This document shows, piece by piece, positions 56,757 to 64,000 of a DNA stretch of 64,000 nt. Within the stretch, counting starts at the first letter, position 1, and each line of letters begins with the position of its first letter. The stretch covers positions 62,001-126,000 of the forward strand of contig NZ_FOOG01000004.1 in assembly GCF_900113125.1 (NCBI RefSeq), given 5' to 3'. Position numbers and translations under genes: made by a program. Below the pieces are notes generated by a model that saw only the letters and a program-made list of their open reading frames with translations, was not told the DNA's origin and made no database searches. The stretch comes from Halobacillus alkaliphilus (GTDB taxonomy: Bacteria; Bacillota; Bacilli; Bacillales; Halobacillaceae).

Positions 56757-57536
56757 ATGTATCAGGAAGAACGATTGATGGAAATCGTGGATTACATAAA
56801 CGAAAATCGGCGGATTTCCGTGGATCAAATTTGTGAGTTATTTGATGTATCCAGAGATACCGCCAGAAGAGACCTAGTTAAATTAGAAAATAAAAAAGCG
56901 ATTGTCCGAACCAGAGGTGGAGCGATTTCACCTGGAACCAACCCTGAAATTAAAAACTATCAGCACCGTCTTCATAGCGTATCTAGTGAAAAAAGAGAAA
57001 TTGGAAAACGTGCCGCTTCTCTCCTGGAACCAGGTAATACCGTCATTCTTGATACTTCCACCACTGTGCAGGCATGTGCAGGAGAACTGGAAGACATGGA
57101 AATGACCGTCATCACGAATTCTATTCACCAGGCTGAGATTCTATCAGGTAAAGATCATCTCAGGATTCATCTTCTTGGCGGGCAGCTTCATAAAGATCAT
57201 GGTTTCCTGTATGGAACATCTACCATCGACAAACTGAATCAGTATCACGTTGATAAGGCATTTATAGGTGTAGTAGGTATATCAGAGCGCGGCTTGACCA
57301 TTGGACATGAAGAGGATGGAATGGTAAAGCGCAAGATGATGGTACAAGCCAGGAAGGTAATTGTGCTAGCCGACCACACTAAGATCGGAGTCACGGAATT
57401 CTTTCAGTTCGCTACATTAGAAGATATTGACGTTATGATTACGGATCGCATACCTGAAGAGAATTTTCGCGAACTGCTGGAAATCAATCAAGTAGAATTG
57501 CTTGTAACCGAGGAGGAGAAAGACATATGGAGTTAA
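56757..57536 (+). CDS. DeoR-family transcriptional regulator
   Basis: 259 aa from the ATG at 56757, 5 bp after GGGAGGGAATCG's AGG; the upstream frame lacks a ribosome site. N-terminal HTH RRISVDQICELFDVSRDTA, then the DeoRC sugar-phosphate sensor with ILDTSTTVQACAGEL and KAFIGVVGISERGLTIGHEE. It overlaps the HAD gene by 10 bp, and probably represses a sugar or sugar-phosphate gene set that includes it. Confidence 0.88.
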   Translation: MYQEERLMEIVDYINENRRISVDQICELFDVSRDTARRDLVKLENKKAIVRTRGGAISPGTNPEIKNYQHRLHSVSSEKREIGKRAASLLEPGNTVILDTSTTVQACAGELEDMEMTVITNSIHQAEILSGKDHLRIHLLGGQLHKDHGFLYGTSTIDKLNQYHVDKAFIGVVGISERGLTIGHEEDGMVKRKMMVQARKVIVLADHTKIGVTEFFQFATLEDIDVMITDRIPEENFRELLEINQVELLVTEEEKDIWS

Positions 57537-58381
57537 TTGCTATTGATTTAGACGGCACCCTTTTAAACAGCCGCCACACGATTAGTGAAGAGAATATAAA
57601 AGCTATTAAACATGCGCAGCAGCAAGGAGTAGAAGTGGTGGTCGCTACTGGACGGGCTGAGTTTGATGTCCGGGAAGTGTTTGCTCATACAGGCCTCGCC
57701 ACCTGGGTAATTGGGGCAAACGGAGCTACCATACACCGCCCGAACGGCACACTTTTCGATTCCGTACCAATTAAGGAAAAAGACGCGGACACCATATTAA
57801 ACTGGCTGGAGCAAGAGCAATTTTATTATGAGGTATTCAGTGATTCTTCCATCTTAACCCCTCACAATGGACGCCGCCTCTTACAAATAGAAATGGATCG
57901 TATCAAGAGTGCTAATCCAGAGGCTGACTTAGAAGAGCTTGAAAAAGCTTTGGAAAAGCAATTCAGCCAAACCGGGTTTTATCATGTTGATTCATATAAG
58001 GATATTACAGAGTCGGGATCACCCGTTTACAATATCCTGGCCTTCTCATTTGAACAGGAAAAGCTGGACAAAGGCTGGCACACATTTGAATCGAACTCTG
58101 ACCTTACCCTTGTCAGTTCAGCCAACCATAACTTTGAGTTTGAGCATAAAGATGCGTCCAAAGGACTCGCCCTGCAAAAGCTGGCTGACCATTTAAGTAT
58201 TCCAATCAGCGAGACCGCTGCTATAGGAGACAGTCCCAACGACCTTTCCATGCTTCATACGGCCGGCCATAGTGCGGCCATGGAAAATGCGAAAGACGTA
58301 GTAAAAGAAGCTAGTGATTTTATAACCGCTCACAACGACACCCACGGCGTAGCCCAAGCCATCTATCATTGGCTAAAGTAA
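57527..58381 (+). CDS. Cof-type HAD phosphatase
   Basis: 284 aa. Motif I IAIDLDGTLLNSRH, motif II VVATGRAEFD and motif IV AIGDSPNDLSML match the Cof/YidA group with a C2 cap. It dephosphorylates a sugar phosphate or nucleotide; the overlap with the DeoR gene implies a matched sugar-phosphate substrate and regulator. Confidence 0.9.
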   Translation: MELIAIDLDGTLLNSRHTISEENIKAIKHAQQQGVEVVVATGRAEFDVREVFAHTGLATWVIGANGATIHRPNGTLFDSVPIKEKDADTILNWLEQEQFYYEVFSDSSILTPHNGRRLLQIEMDRIKSANPEADLEELEKALEKQFSQTGFYHVDSYKDITESGSPVYNILAFSFEQEKLDKGWHTFESNSDLTLVSSANHNFEFEHKDASKGLALQKLADHLSIPISETAAIGDSPNDLSMLHTAGHSAAMENAKDVVKEASDFITAHNDTHGVAQAIYHWLK

Positions 58382-58395
58382 TTCATTCCAATATA

Positions 58396-58412
58396 TGGAT
58401 GACCTGAGGTGG
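58396..58412. repeat. Half copy of the palindromic repeat
   Basis: TGGATGACCTGAGGTGG is identical to one arm of the repeats at 31052 and 37014. The opposite arm has decayed. It lies 15 bp after the HAD gene stop. Confidence 0.8.
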
Positions 58413-58426
58413 AAATATCACCCATA

Positions 58427-58472
58427 CAAAAACCCCGCCAGAGCTGGTGATCAGCTTCTGGCGGGGTTTTTT
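58427..58472. terminator. Bidirectional terminator between the HAD gene and dnaB
   Basis: AAAACCCCGCCAGAGCTG, loop GTGAT, CAGCTTCTGGCGGGGTTTT form an 18-bp near-perfect stem with T-runs both ways. Confidence 0.93.
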
Positions 58473-58482
58473 ATTATAACAA

Positions 58483-59844
58483 TTAGGCCGGAGGAATGTC
58501 TGCTTCGCTGTAGCGGTGATCCAAATCTACGAACTTATTATACTCCTTCACAAAGGCAAGTTCGACGTTACCGACAGGGCCATTCCTTTGTTTGGATATA
58601 ATAATCTCGATAATGTTCTGGTTCTCAGATTCCTGGTCGTAATAGTCATCACGATATAAGAAGCCAACGATATCGGCATCCTGCTCGATCGACCCTGATT
58701 CACGCAGGTCAGACATCATTGGACGCTTGTCCTGACGGGATTCCACACCACGTGACAGCTGTGATAAGGCAATGAGAGGAACGTTAAGCTCACGCGCGAG
58801 CCCCTTCAAGGAACGTGAAATCTCAGAAACCTCCTGCTGTCGGTTTTCCTTGGAATTAGCGCTTCCCTGAATTAATTGAAGATAATCGATAAGGATCATA
58901 CCAAGACCGTGTTCTTGCTTTAACCGTCGGCATTTGGAGCGAATTTCACTAACACGGATACCAGGGGTATCATCAATATAAATTCCGGCATTCGATAAAC
59001 TACCCATTGCCATGGTCAGCTTATTCCAGTCTTCTGCTTCCATGTGGCCTGTACGAAGCCGCTGAGCATCAATGTTCCCTTCCGCACACAGCATACGGGA
59101 AACAAGCTGATCCGCTCCCATCTCCAAACTGAAGATCGCCACATTCTCTTCTGTATGAACAGCCACATTCTGAGCAATGTTCAAAGCAAAGGCGGTCTTA
59201 CCCATAGAAGGACGGGCTGCGATGATGATCAGGTCATTTCGCTGAAAACCGGAGGTAATATTGTCAAGATCACGATAACCTGTGGGAATTCCGGTTACGC
59301 CGCCTTCTTGATTGTGAAGCTGTTCGATATTATCGTAAACATCGATTAATACGTCTTTAATACTTTTAAAAGCACTGGAATTTTTTCGCTGGGAAACTTC
59401 CAGAATATCTTTTTCAGCCGAGTTCAGGACATCCTCTAAATCTTCTTCTTCTGAATACCCGGTGGTTACGATGTTCGTCGCTGTCCTGATCAAACTTCTT
59501 AACGTTGATTTCTCGCTGACAATCTTCGTATAGTACGTAATATTGGCTGCCGTGGGTACAGAGTTCGCCACGTCGGTGAGGTAGGAAACCCCTCCCACTT
59601 CTTCTAAAACTTTATTATTGGATAAAGCCGAAGTCACCGTTACCAGGTCAATTGGTTCCCCTTTATCAGCCAGCGTCATCATGACTTCAAAAATCCGCTG
59701 GTGACTGGCACGGTAGAAGTCTTCGGGCAGCAAATATTCTGAGGCAGTGGACATGGCTTCAGGTTCTAAAAAGACCGCACCCAGTACCGCCTGTTCAGCT
59801 TCAATATTATGGGGCGGCGTGCGATCATTCCATACTTCACTCAC
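58483..59844 (-). CDS. dnaB: Replicative DNA helicase (DnaB family; DnaC of B. subtilis)
   Basis: 453 aa from a GTG at 59844, 8 bp after GAGGAGG. N-terminal DnaB_N begins DRTPPHNIEAEQAVLGAVF; RecA-like ATPase Walker A AARPSMGKTAFALN, Walker B MILIDYLQLIQG, and QLSRGVESRQDKRPMMSDLR. It unwinds DNA at the fork. It is next to rplI and gdpP as in B. subtilis. Confidence 0.96.
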   Translation of the reverse strand: MSEVWNDRTPPHNIEAEQAVLGAVFLEPEAMSTASEYLLPEDFYRASHQRIFEVMMTLADKGEPIDLVTVTSALSNNKVLEEVGGVSYLTDVANSVPTAANITYYTKIVSEKSTLRSLIRTATNIVTTGYSEEEDLEDVLNSAEKDILEVSQRKNSSAFKSIKDVLIDVYDNIEQLHNQEGGVTGIPTGYRDLDNITSGFQRNDLIIIAARPSMGKTAFALNIAQNVAVHTEENVAIFSLEMGADQLVSRMLCAEGNIDAQRLRTGHMEAEDWNKLTMAMGSLSNAGIYIDDTPGIRVSEIRSKCRRLKQEHGLGMILIDYLQLIQGSANSKENRQQEVSEISRSLKGLARELNVPLIALSQLSRGVESRQDKRPMMSDLRESGSIEQDADIVGFLYRDDYYDQESENQNIIEIIISKQRNGPVGNVELAFVKEYNKFVDLDHRYSEADIPPA

Positions 59845-59993
59845 TAGCTGTTCCTCCTCTGGTTCAAAACAAAATATAAGCACCCGACCCTTTCACTGCT
59901 TCACACACATGTTCCAATCGTGCTGAGGGTTAAAAGGCCAGGCGCTCATAATAGATGCTTCATAAACGAAATTTCAGATCATAGTCAGGTCGT

Positions 59994-60440
59994 TTATTTT
60001 TCTTCGATGTGGACACGGATCGTACCCGTAACTTCTGGGTGAAGCTTCACCGGTACATTCGTGTAACCAAGATTACGGATCGGGTCATCCAGTTCAATTT
60101 TTCGTTTGTCGATTTTAATATTATGAGCTTTCTTCAATTCTTCAGCAATTTGCTTGCTTGTAATAGAGCCGAACAGACGACCATTATCGCCGGACTTAGC
60201 CGTTAGTTTGACTTCCATATCTTTCAAGGTTTCTTTCAGCTTTTCGGCTTCATCGATTTCCTCCTGGGCTTTCTGCTCCTGCTTGGCATCAATCGCTTTT
60301 TGAGCCTGGACGTTTCCTTTCGTCGCTTCAACCGCTAAGTTATTTTTAAGAAGATAGTTGCGGGCATAGCCATCAGATACGTCCTTGATTTCGCCTTTTT
60401 TCCCTTTACCTTTTACATCTTGATTAAAAATTACCTTCAT
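59994..60440 (-). CDS. rplI: 50S ribosomal protein L9
   Basis: 148 aa, the full length. [20 protein letters not shown] and [15 protein letters not shown] are the standard N-terminus, and [17 protein letters not shown] starts the C-domain. The ATG overlaps the gdpP stop by 4 bp, the usual arrangement. Confidence 0.97.
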   Translation of the reverse strand: MKVIFNQDVKGKGKKGEIKDVSDGYARNYLLKNNLAVEATKGNVQAQKAIDAKQEQKAQEEIDEAEKLKETLKDMEVKLTAKSGDNGRLFGSITSKQIAEELKKAHNIKIDKRKIELDDPIRNLGYTNVPVKLHPEVTGTIRVHIEEK

Positions 60441-62410
60441 TCTGTGTCTCCCCCTTCAAAATACTCGTCAATTATATCTTGCAACAATGCTTTCGCATCT
60501 TCAATCGTTGTGTCTTCAAGCTGAGTAGCGGCGTTCGTTAAGTGGCCGCCTCCGTTCATTCGTTCCATAATAACCTGAACGTTAATATCACCTAGAGAAC
60601 GGGCACTGATTCCAATACGCCCGTCCTTACGCTCGGATATAACGAAGGATGAAACAACACCACTCATCGTAAGGAGTGTATCAGCAGCTTGCGCAATAAT
60701 GACGGGGCCATAAGTTTCCCCTTTATTCCCGGTTGATATGGCTACTCCGTCCCGGTACACTTCCGCTCGCTCAATCAACTTACTTCTCCGGATATAAACA
60801 TCCAGATCTTCTTTCATAAACTTCTGCACCTGGACCGTGTCAGCTCCTTTTGACCGCAAATAAGAAGCAGCATCAAATGTCCGTGATCCGGTCCGCAGCG
60901 TGAAACTCTTCGTGTCGACAATAATCCCGGCAAGCAGGGCAGTAGATTCAAGCATGGAAAGTTTCAGTTTCTTAGGCTGATATTCCAGCAATTCCGTCAC
61001 TAATTCCGCTGTTGAGGAAGCATATGGCTCCATATAGACAAGTGTAGGATCAGAGATAAACTCTTCTGCCCGGCGGTGGTGGTCAATTACGACCACATGC
61101 TCGGTTTTCGAAAGTAATTTCTCTTCCATGACTAAGGAAGGCTTATGCGTATCTACCACGACCAGCAACGTGTTATTCGTCACCATTTCCATAGCATCTT
61201 CCGGCGGGATAAAGTACTGCCACAGCTCTTCATCCTGCTCAATTTCTTCGATCATACGCTGAACACCCGTATCAATATCGTTCGGATCAAGGACAATTGC
61301 TGCCTGTTTATCATTAGCCTGAGCAATTTTCAAAATCCCGATGGAAGCCCCGACCGAGTCCATATCAGGGGATTTATGCCCCATTATTAGAACTCTTTCA
61401 CTTTCCTGCACCAATTCTTTCATGGCGTGGGAGATAACACGGGCACGAACGCGCGTCCTTTTTTCCATAGGATTCGTCTTACCGCCATAGAATCGTACTT
61501 TTCCTGTATCATCCTTGATCGCGACCTGGTCACCTCCGCGACCGAGAGCAAGATCAAGGCTGGACTGAGAAAGTTCTCCCAGTTCTGGGAGGCTGATTGG
61601 GCCAACACCGATACCGAAACTCAGCGTGAGAGGTACGTTCTGATCTGTAATCAGCTCACGGACATCATCAAGGATTTCAAATTTGGCTTTTTCTAATTTT
61701 TTCAGAATTTCCTGATTCATGACAGCCACAAAGCGTTCTTGAGAGGTACGCTTTAAGTAGATTCCATAATTCCCAGCCCATCTATTTAAAATAGAAGTGA
61801 CCTGCGAGTTTATATGACTCTTGGCTGTATCATCCATTCCCTGCGTAATTTCTTCATAATTATCCAGGAATATAATCGCCAGAACGGTTTGTTCATTTTT
61901 ATAAAGATTATGAATCTCTGTTTGTTTCGTACGATCAAATAGATAGAGCAACCGTTCATCTTTTTTAATAATCGTCTGAAGTTTGTAGTCACCTACCGTA
62001 ATCCAGACTTCACTCTCATCTTCTTTAATAGGTGCAATTAACTGGTCAGATAATTGCTTGAGAGATTTACCTACGATGGTGTCATCCTTTGTAAACCTAT
62101 TCATATAAGGGTTAGCCCATTCGATTTTATAGTTTTCACTAAATAAAATAATTCCAATAGGCATCTCAAGCAGCGCCTCTTCCCCTACTTTTTTCACCCG
62201 GTAGGAAAGAGTCGATATATATTCTTCCGTTTCGTTAATCATGTTCTGTTCAGTTCGGACACTGTAGAAGATAGAGGCTGCTAAAAACAGCGTCATCATC
62301 ATCCCAAGCGTCCACTGATAATACCAAATAAAGGCAAGCAACACCAAGGAAATCACATAAATAATCCATAAGTGTCCGCTCATCGTTGGCTTTTTAAAAA
62401 AGTTAGGCAT
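60437..62410 (-). CDS. gdpP: Cyclic-di-AMP phosphodiesterase GdpP (YybT)
   Basis: 657 aa. Two N-terminal membrane helices, a PAS-like domain, a degenerate GGDEF domain, then the DHH/DHHA1 phosphodiesterase: [42 protein letters not shown], and [13 protein letters not shown]. It hydrolyses c-di-AMP and thereby affects osmolyte and potassium balance. Confidence 0.96.
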   Translation of the reverse strand: MPNFFKKPTMSGHLWIIYVISLVLLAFIWYYQWTLGMMMTLFLAASIFYSVRTEQNMINETEEYISTLSYRVKKVGEEALLEMPIGIILFSENYKIEWANPYMNRFTKDDTIVGKSLKQLSDQLIAPIKEDESEVWITVGDYKLQTIIKKDERLLYLFDRTKQTEIHNLYKNEQTVLAIIFLDNYEEITQGMDDTAKSHINSQVTSILNRWAGNYGIYLKRTSQERFVAVMNQEILKKLEKAKFEILDDVRELITDQNVPLTLSFGIGVGPISLPELGELSQSSLDLALGRGGDQVAIKDDTGKVRFYGGKTNPMEKRTRVRARVISHAMKELVQESERVLIMGHKSPDMDSVGASIGILKIAQANDKQAAIVLDPNDIDTGVQRMIEEIEQDEELWQYFIPPEDAMEMVTNNTLLVVVDTHKPSLVMEEKLLSKTEHVVVIDHHRRAEEFISDPTLVYMEPYASSTAELVTELLEYQPKKLKLSMLESTALLAGIIVDTKSFTLRTGSRTFDAASYLRSKGADTVQVQKFMKEDLDVYIRRSKLIERAEVYRDGVAISTGNKGETYGPVIIAQAADTLLTMSGVVSSFVISERKDGRIGISARSLGDINVQVIMERMNGGGHLTNAATQLEDTTIEDAKALLQDIIDEYFEGGDTE

Positions 62411-62440
62411 TCCATTCAGCTCCTACCATCTTATACGAGC

Positions 62441-63385
62441 TCATTTCTTTCCTTTTATCCGTTCCCTAAGAGAAAATCCTATATCAATTATACCTAAGAT
62501 TCGCACAAGATACAGTAAGATTTGTGGAAGTAAAAGGCAAATCACGGCAATTACGGCTGGTATGGCCTTTGACCATTTCTTCACTTCTGCATAGTAAAAG
62601 ATAAAAGAGAACCCTTGCAATACGAGCAGGCTGCCGGCCAACGTGAATACGTTGATCGATCCCAAGTAGAGCAATCCCTCTTCATCCGTTGGAAAATAAG
62701 TTAAAATCAATGCGAAGAAGTAATACCATAAAACTGCGGTCGGCAGCTTAAATTCTTTAAATGGAGGAAAACGTAATTTCTTCTGCTCCACTCGATTAAT
62801 CACTTTAAAAGTCAGCCACTGGCTGATAAAAGCAAACGCAATCCCTATCATGACCAGAATACTTGGAATAATATCGGGCAAAAAGTCAATCATTTCACGT
62901 ACCGGTTCTAATTGCTCCTCCGTATTTTCGCCTCCAAGTACCCTAAGAAGCATAGTATCTGTCCTGGTTAAAGCTTCGTTCATACTGCTGCGGATCTGCT
63001 CCCCCCAGCTAACCTCGAACAATAACTGAGAGATCATGTAAATGCTGGCTGCGCCGATACTGAAGCCGATTGATCCGAAAGCCCACGCCTCTAAGGAAGA
63101 TTGTTTATTGTGAAGAGCTCCCCCCAGGAACACTCCACCCACTCCAGCTAATAAAGTAAACATCGAAAAAGCTGGTCCAAATAGCAGGGTGAACAGTAAG
63201 GCAGCTGTAAACATCAAAGCTCCTGCTTTCCAGTTATGCCGGTAGCTATAAAATATGAAAGGAACAGGAAGTGTAAACAGCAGGACAGGTGCGATTACCA
63301 TTGGCATGAAAATAATTACCAATAACAATAGCAGATAAACGCCTGTCATTAAAGCCCCTTCCGTAATTCTTTTTGTGTCATTCAT
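62441..63385 (-). CDS. yybS: YybS family membrane protein (DUF2232)
   Basis: 314 aa from the ATG at 63385, 9 bp after GAGGTG. About eight hydrophobic segments (LLLLVIIFMPMVIAPVLLFT and others) and TEGALMTGVYLLL at the start. The gene lies upstream of gdpP as in B. subtilis. The function is not known. Confidence 0.9.
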   Translation of the reverse strand: MNDTKRITEGALMTGVYLLLLLVIIFMPMVIAPVLLFTLPVPFIFYSYRHNWKAGALMFTAALLFTLLFGPAFSMFTLLAGVGGVFLGGALHNKQSSLEAWAFGSIGFSIGAASIYMISQLLFEVSWGEQIRSSMNEALTRTDTMLLRVLGGENTEEQLEPVREMIDFLPDIIPSILVMIGIAFAFISQWLTFKVINRVEQKKLRFPPFKEFKLPTAVLWYYFFALILTYFPTDEEGLLYLGSINVFTLAGSLLVLQGFSFIFYYAEVKKWSKAIPAVIAVICLLLPQILLYLVRILGIIDIGFSLRERIKGKK

Positions 63386-63543
63386 TTCCAGAAACACCTC
63401 TATTTCTATACTAGCTTATCTATTTTAACATACATCGTTTTTCCTATTCTTCTCATTCTTCTTATAGAAAGTGACGATTTTGGTAGAAATGTCTGTTGTC
63501 TGATATGATTAAATGTAATATTGCGAATTTTAGGAGGATGATC

Positions 63544-64000
63544 ATGCGGACTGACTATCATGTACACATGGCCGAAACCGGAAACCTTGAGGTCGATTAT
63601 TTAAAAACTTACATTGAAAAAGCGAAAGCAGAAGGAATACAAGAATTGGGCATTTCCGAACACGCTTACTTTTTTCAAGAGACGAGGCCGATCATCTCAA
63701 ATCCATGGGTGGAAAACCGCCGAACGCTCGACTTCAGTACTTATCAGAATATGTTCGACCAGGCTGAAAAGGAAGGACTGACGATCAAAATGGGCATTGA
63801 AATGGATTATATGCCCGGCAAGGAAAAAGAGATGGAAGCTTTTATTTCTGAGCATCCTTTTGACTATGTCATCGGCTCCGTACACTGGATTGATGAGTGG
63901 GGGATTGACCTTGCTACTTTCCGTGACGAATACGAAAAACGAGATCTTTATGAAGTCTACCGCCAATACTTTGACCGCGTCGTTACGCTTGCAGAGTCCG
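63544..64000 (+). CDS. PHP-domain histidinol-phosphatase-like protein (3' end outside window)
   Basis: The ATG at 63544 follows TAGGAGGATGATC; 152 codons are visible and the frame runs off the right edge. MRTDYHVHMAETGNLEVDYL has the HxH metal motif, ISEHAYFF, MGIEMDYMPGKE and YVIGSVHWIDEWG fit the PHP phosphatases of the HisJ/HisK type. The exact phosphate ester cannot be fixed from this part. Confidence 0.85.
   Translation, partial: MRTDYHVHMAETGNLEVDYLKTYIEKAKAEGIQELGISEHAYFFQETRPIISNPWVENRRTLDFSTYQNMFDQAEKEGLTIKMGIEMDYMPGKEKEMEAFISEHPFDYVIGSVHWIDEWGIDLATFRDEYEKRDLYEVYRQYFDRVVTLAES

Overview
The window looks like chromosome from a low-GC Gram-positive bacterium of the Bacillaceae. The genes are typical of the area around the Bacillus replication origin: walRKHIJ-htrA, purA, dnaB (dnaC of B. 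subtilis), rplI, gdpP, yybS and rlmH. Acidic proteins and overall gene content fit a moderately halophilic genus such as Halobacillus, but that is an inference. A perfect parS site, a DnaA-box cluster, a PurR-type operator, a guanine-class riboswitch, Rex-like boxes and RbsR operators are all readable directly.

Left part (1 to about 24 kb) is accessory in character. On the minus strand it opens with a McrBC-like pair: a DUF2357 nuclease cut by the window edge and its AAA+ McrB partner. Next comes a 906-aa SF1 helicase fused to a DUF2726-type nuclease, then a frameshifted C-terminal remnant of a DUF262/HNH-type protein and about 1 kb of decayed sequence. Housekeeping and transport genes follow: a tRNA-dihydrouridine synthase, an ABC exporter, an RDD protein, a ClC channel with a DUF421 protein, and a second ABC exporter with an ABC-LytTR regulator whose Walker A is destroyed. 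A 1938-aa DUF4011/helicase/MTES_1575/DUF3320 giant stands alone at 17.9-23.7 kb. No integrase, transposase or CRISPR array is visible.

Middle part (24 to 44 kb): a sulfite-oxidase-like molybdoenzyme; an alanine module (alr, ald, an AdeR-like PucR regulator and a divergent YkvI-type transporter); rlmH; and the complete ribose operon rbsRKDACB with two identical operators. After these come an M48 protease, a Nudix hydrolase, a Rex-box-flanked NADH oxidase, a riboswitch-controlled lipoprotein of the nucleoside phosphorylase family, a threonine aldolase and a frameshifted DUF2306 gene. A fossil of the rlmH 3' end lies 5.2 kb downstream of rlmH itself, on the side where SCC-type elements insert.

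Right part (44 to 64 kb) is the conserved origin-proximal core: a dense DnaA-box cluster, htrA, walJ/I/H/K/R, a G5-M23 peptidase, tRNA-Phe and tRNA-Asp, a LOG-family gene whose start codon lies inside parS, purA with its PurBox pair, a DeoR regulator with a HAD phosphatase, then dnaB, rplI, gdpP, yybS and the start of a PHP phosphatase. Four intergenic sites (31.05, 37.0, 39.06 and 58.4 kb) share one palindromic repeat family that does not coincide with any gene.
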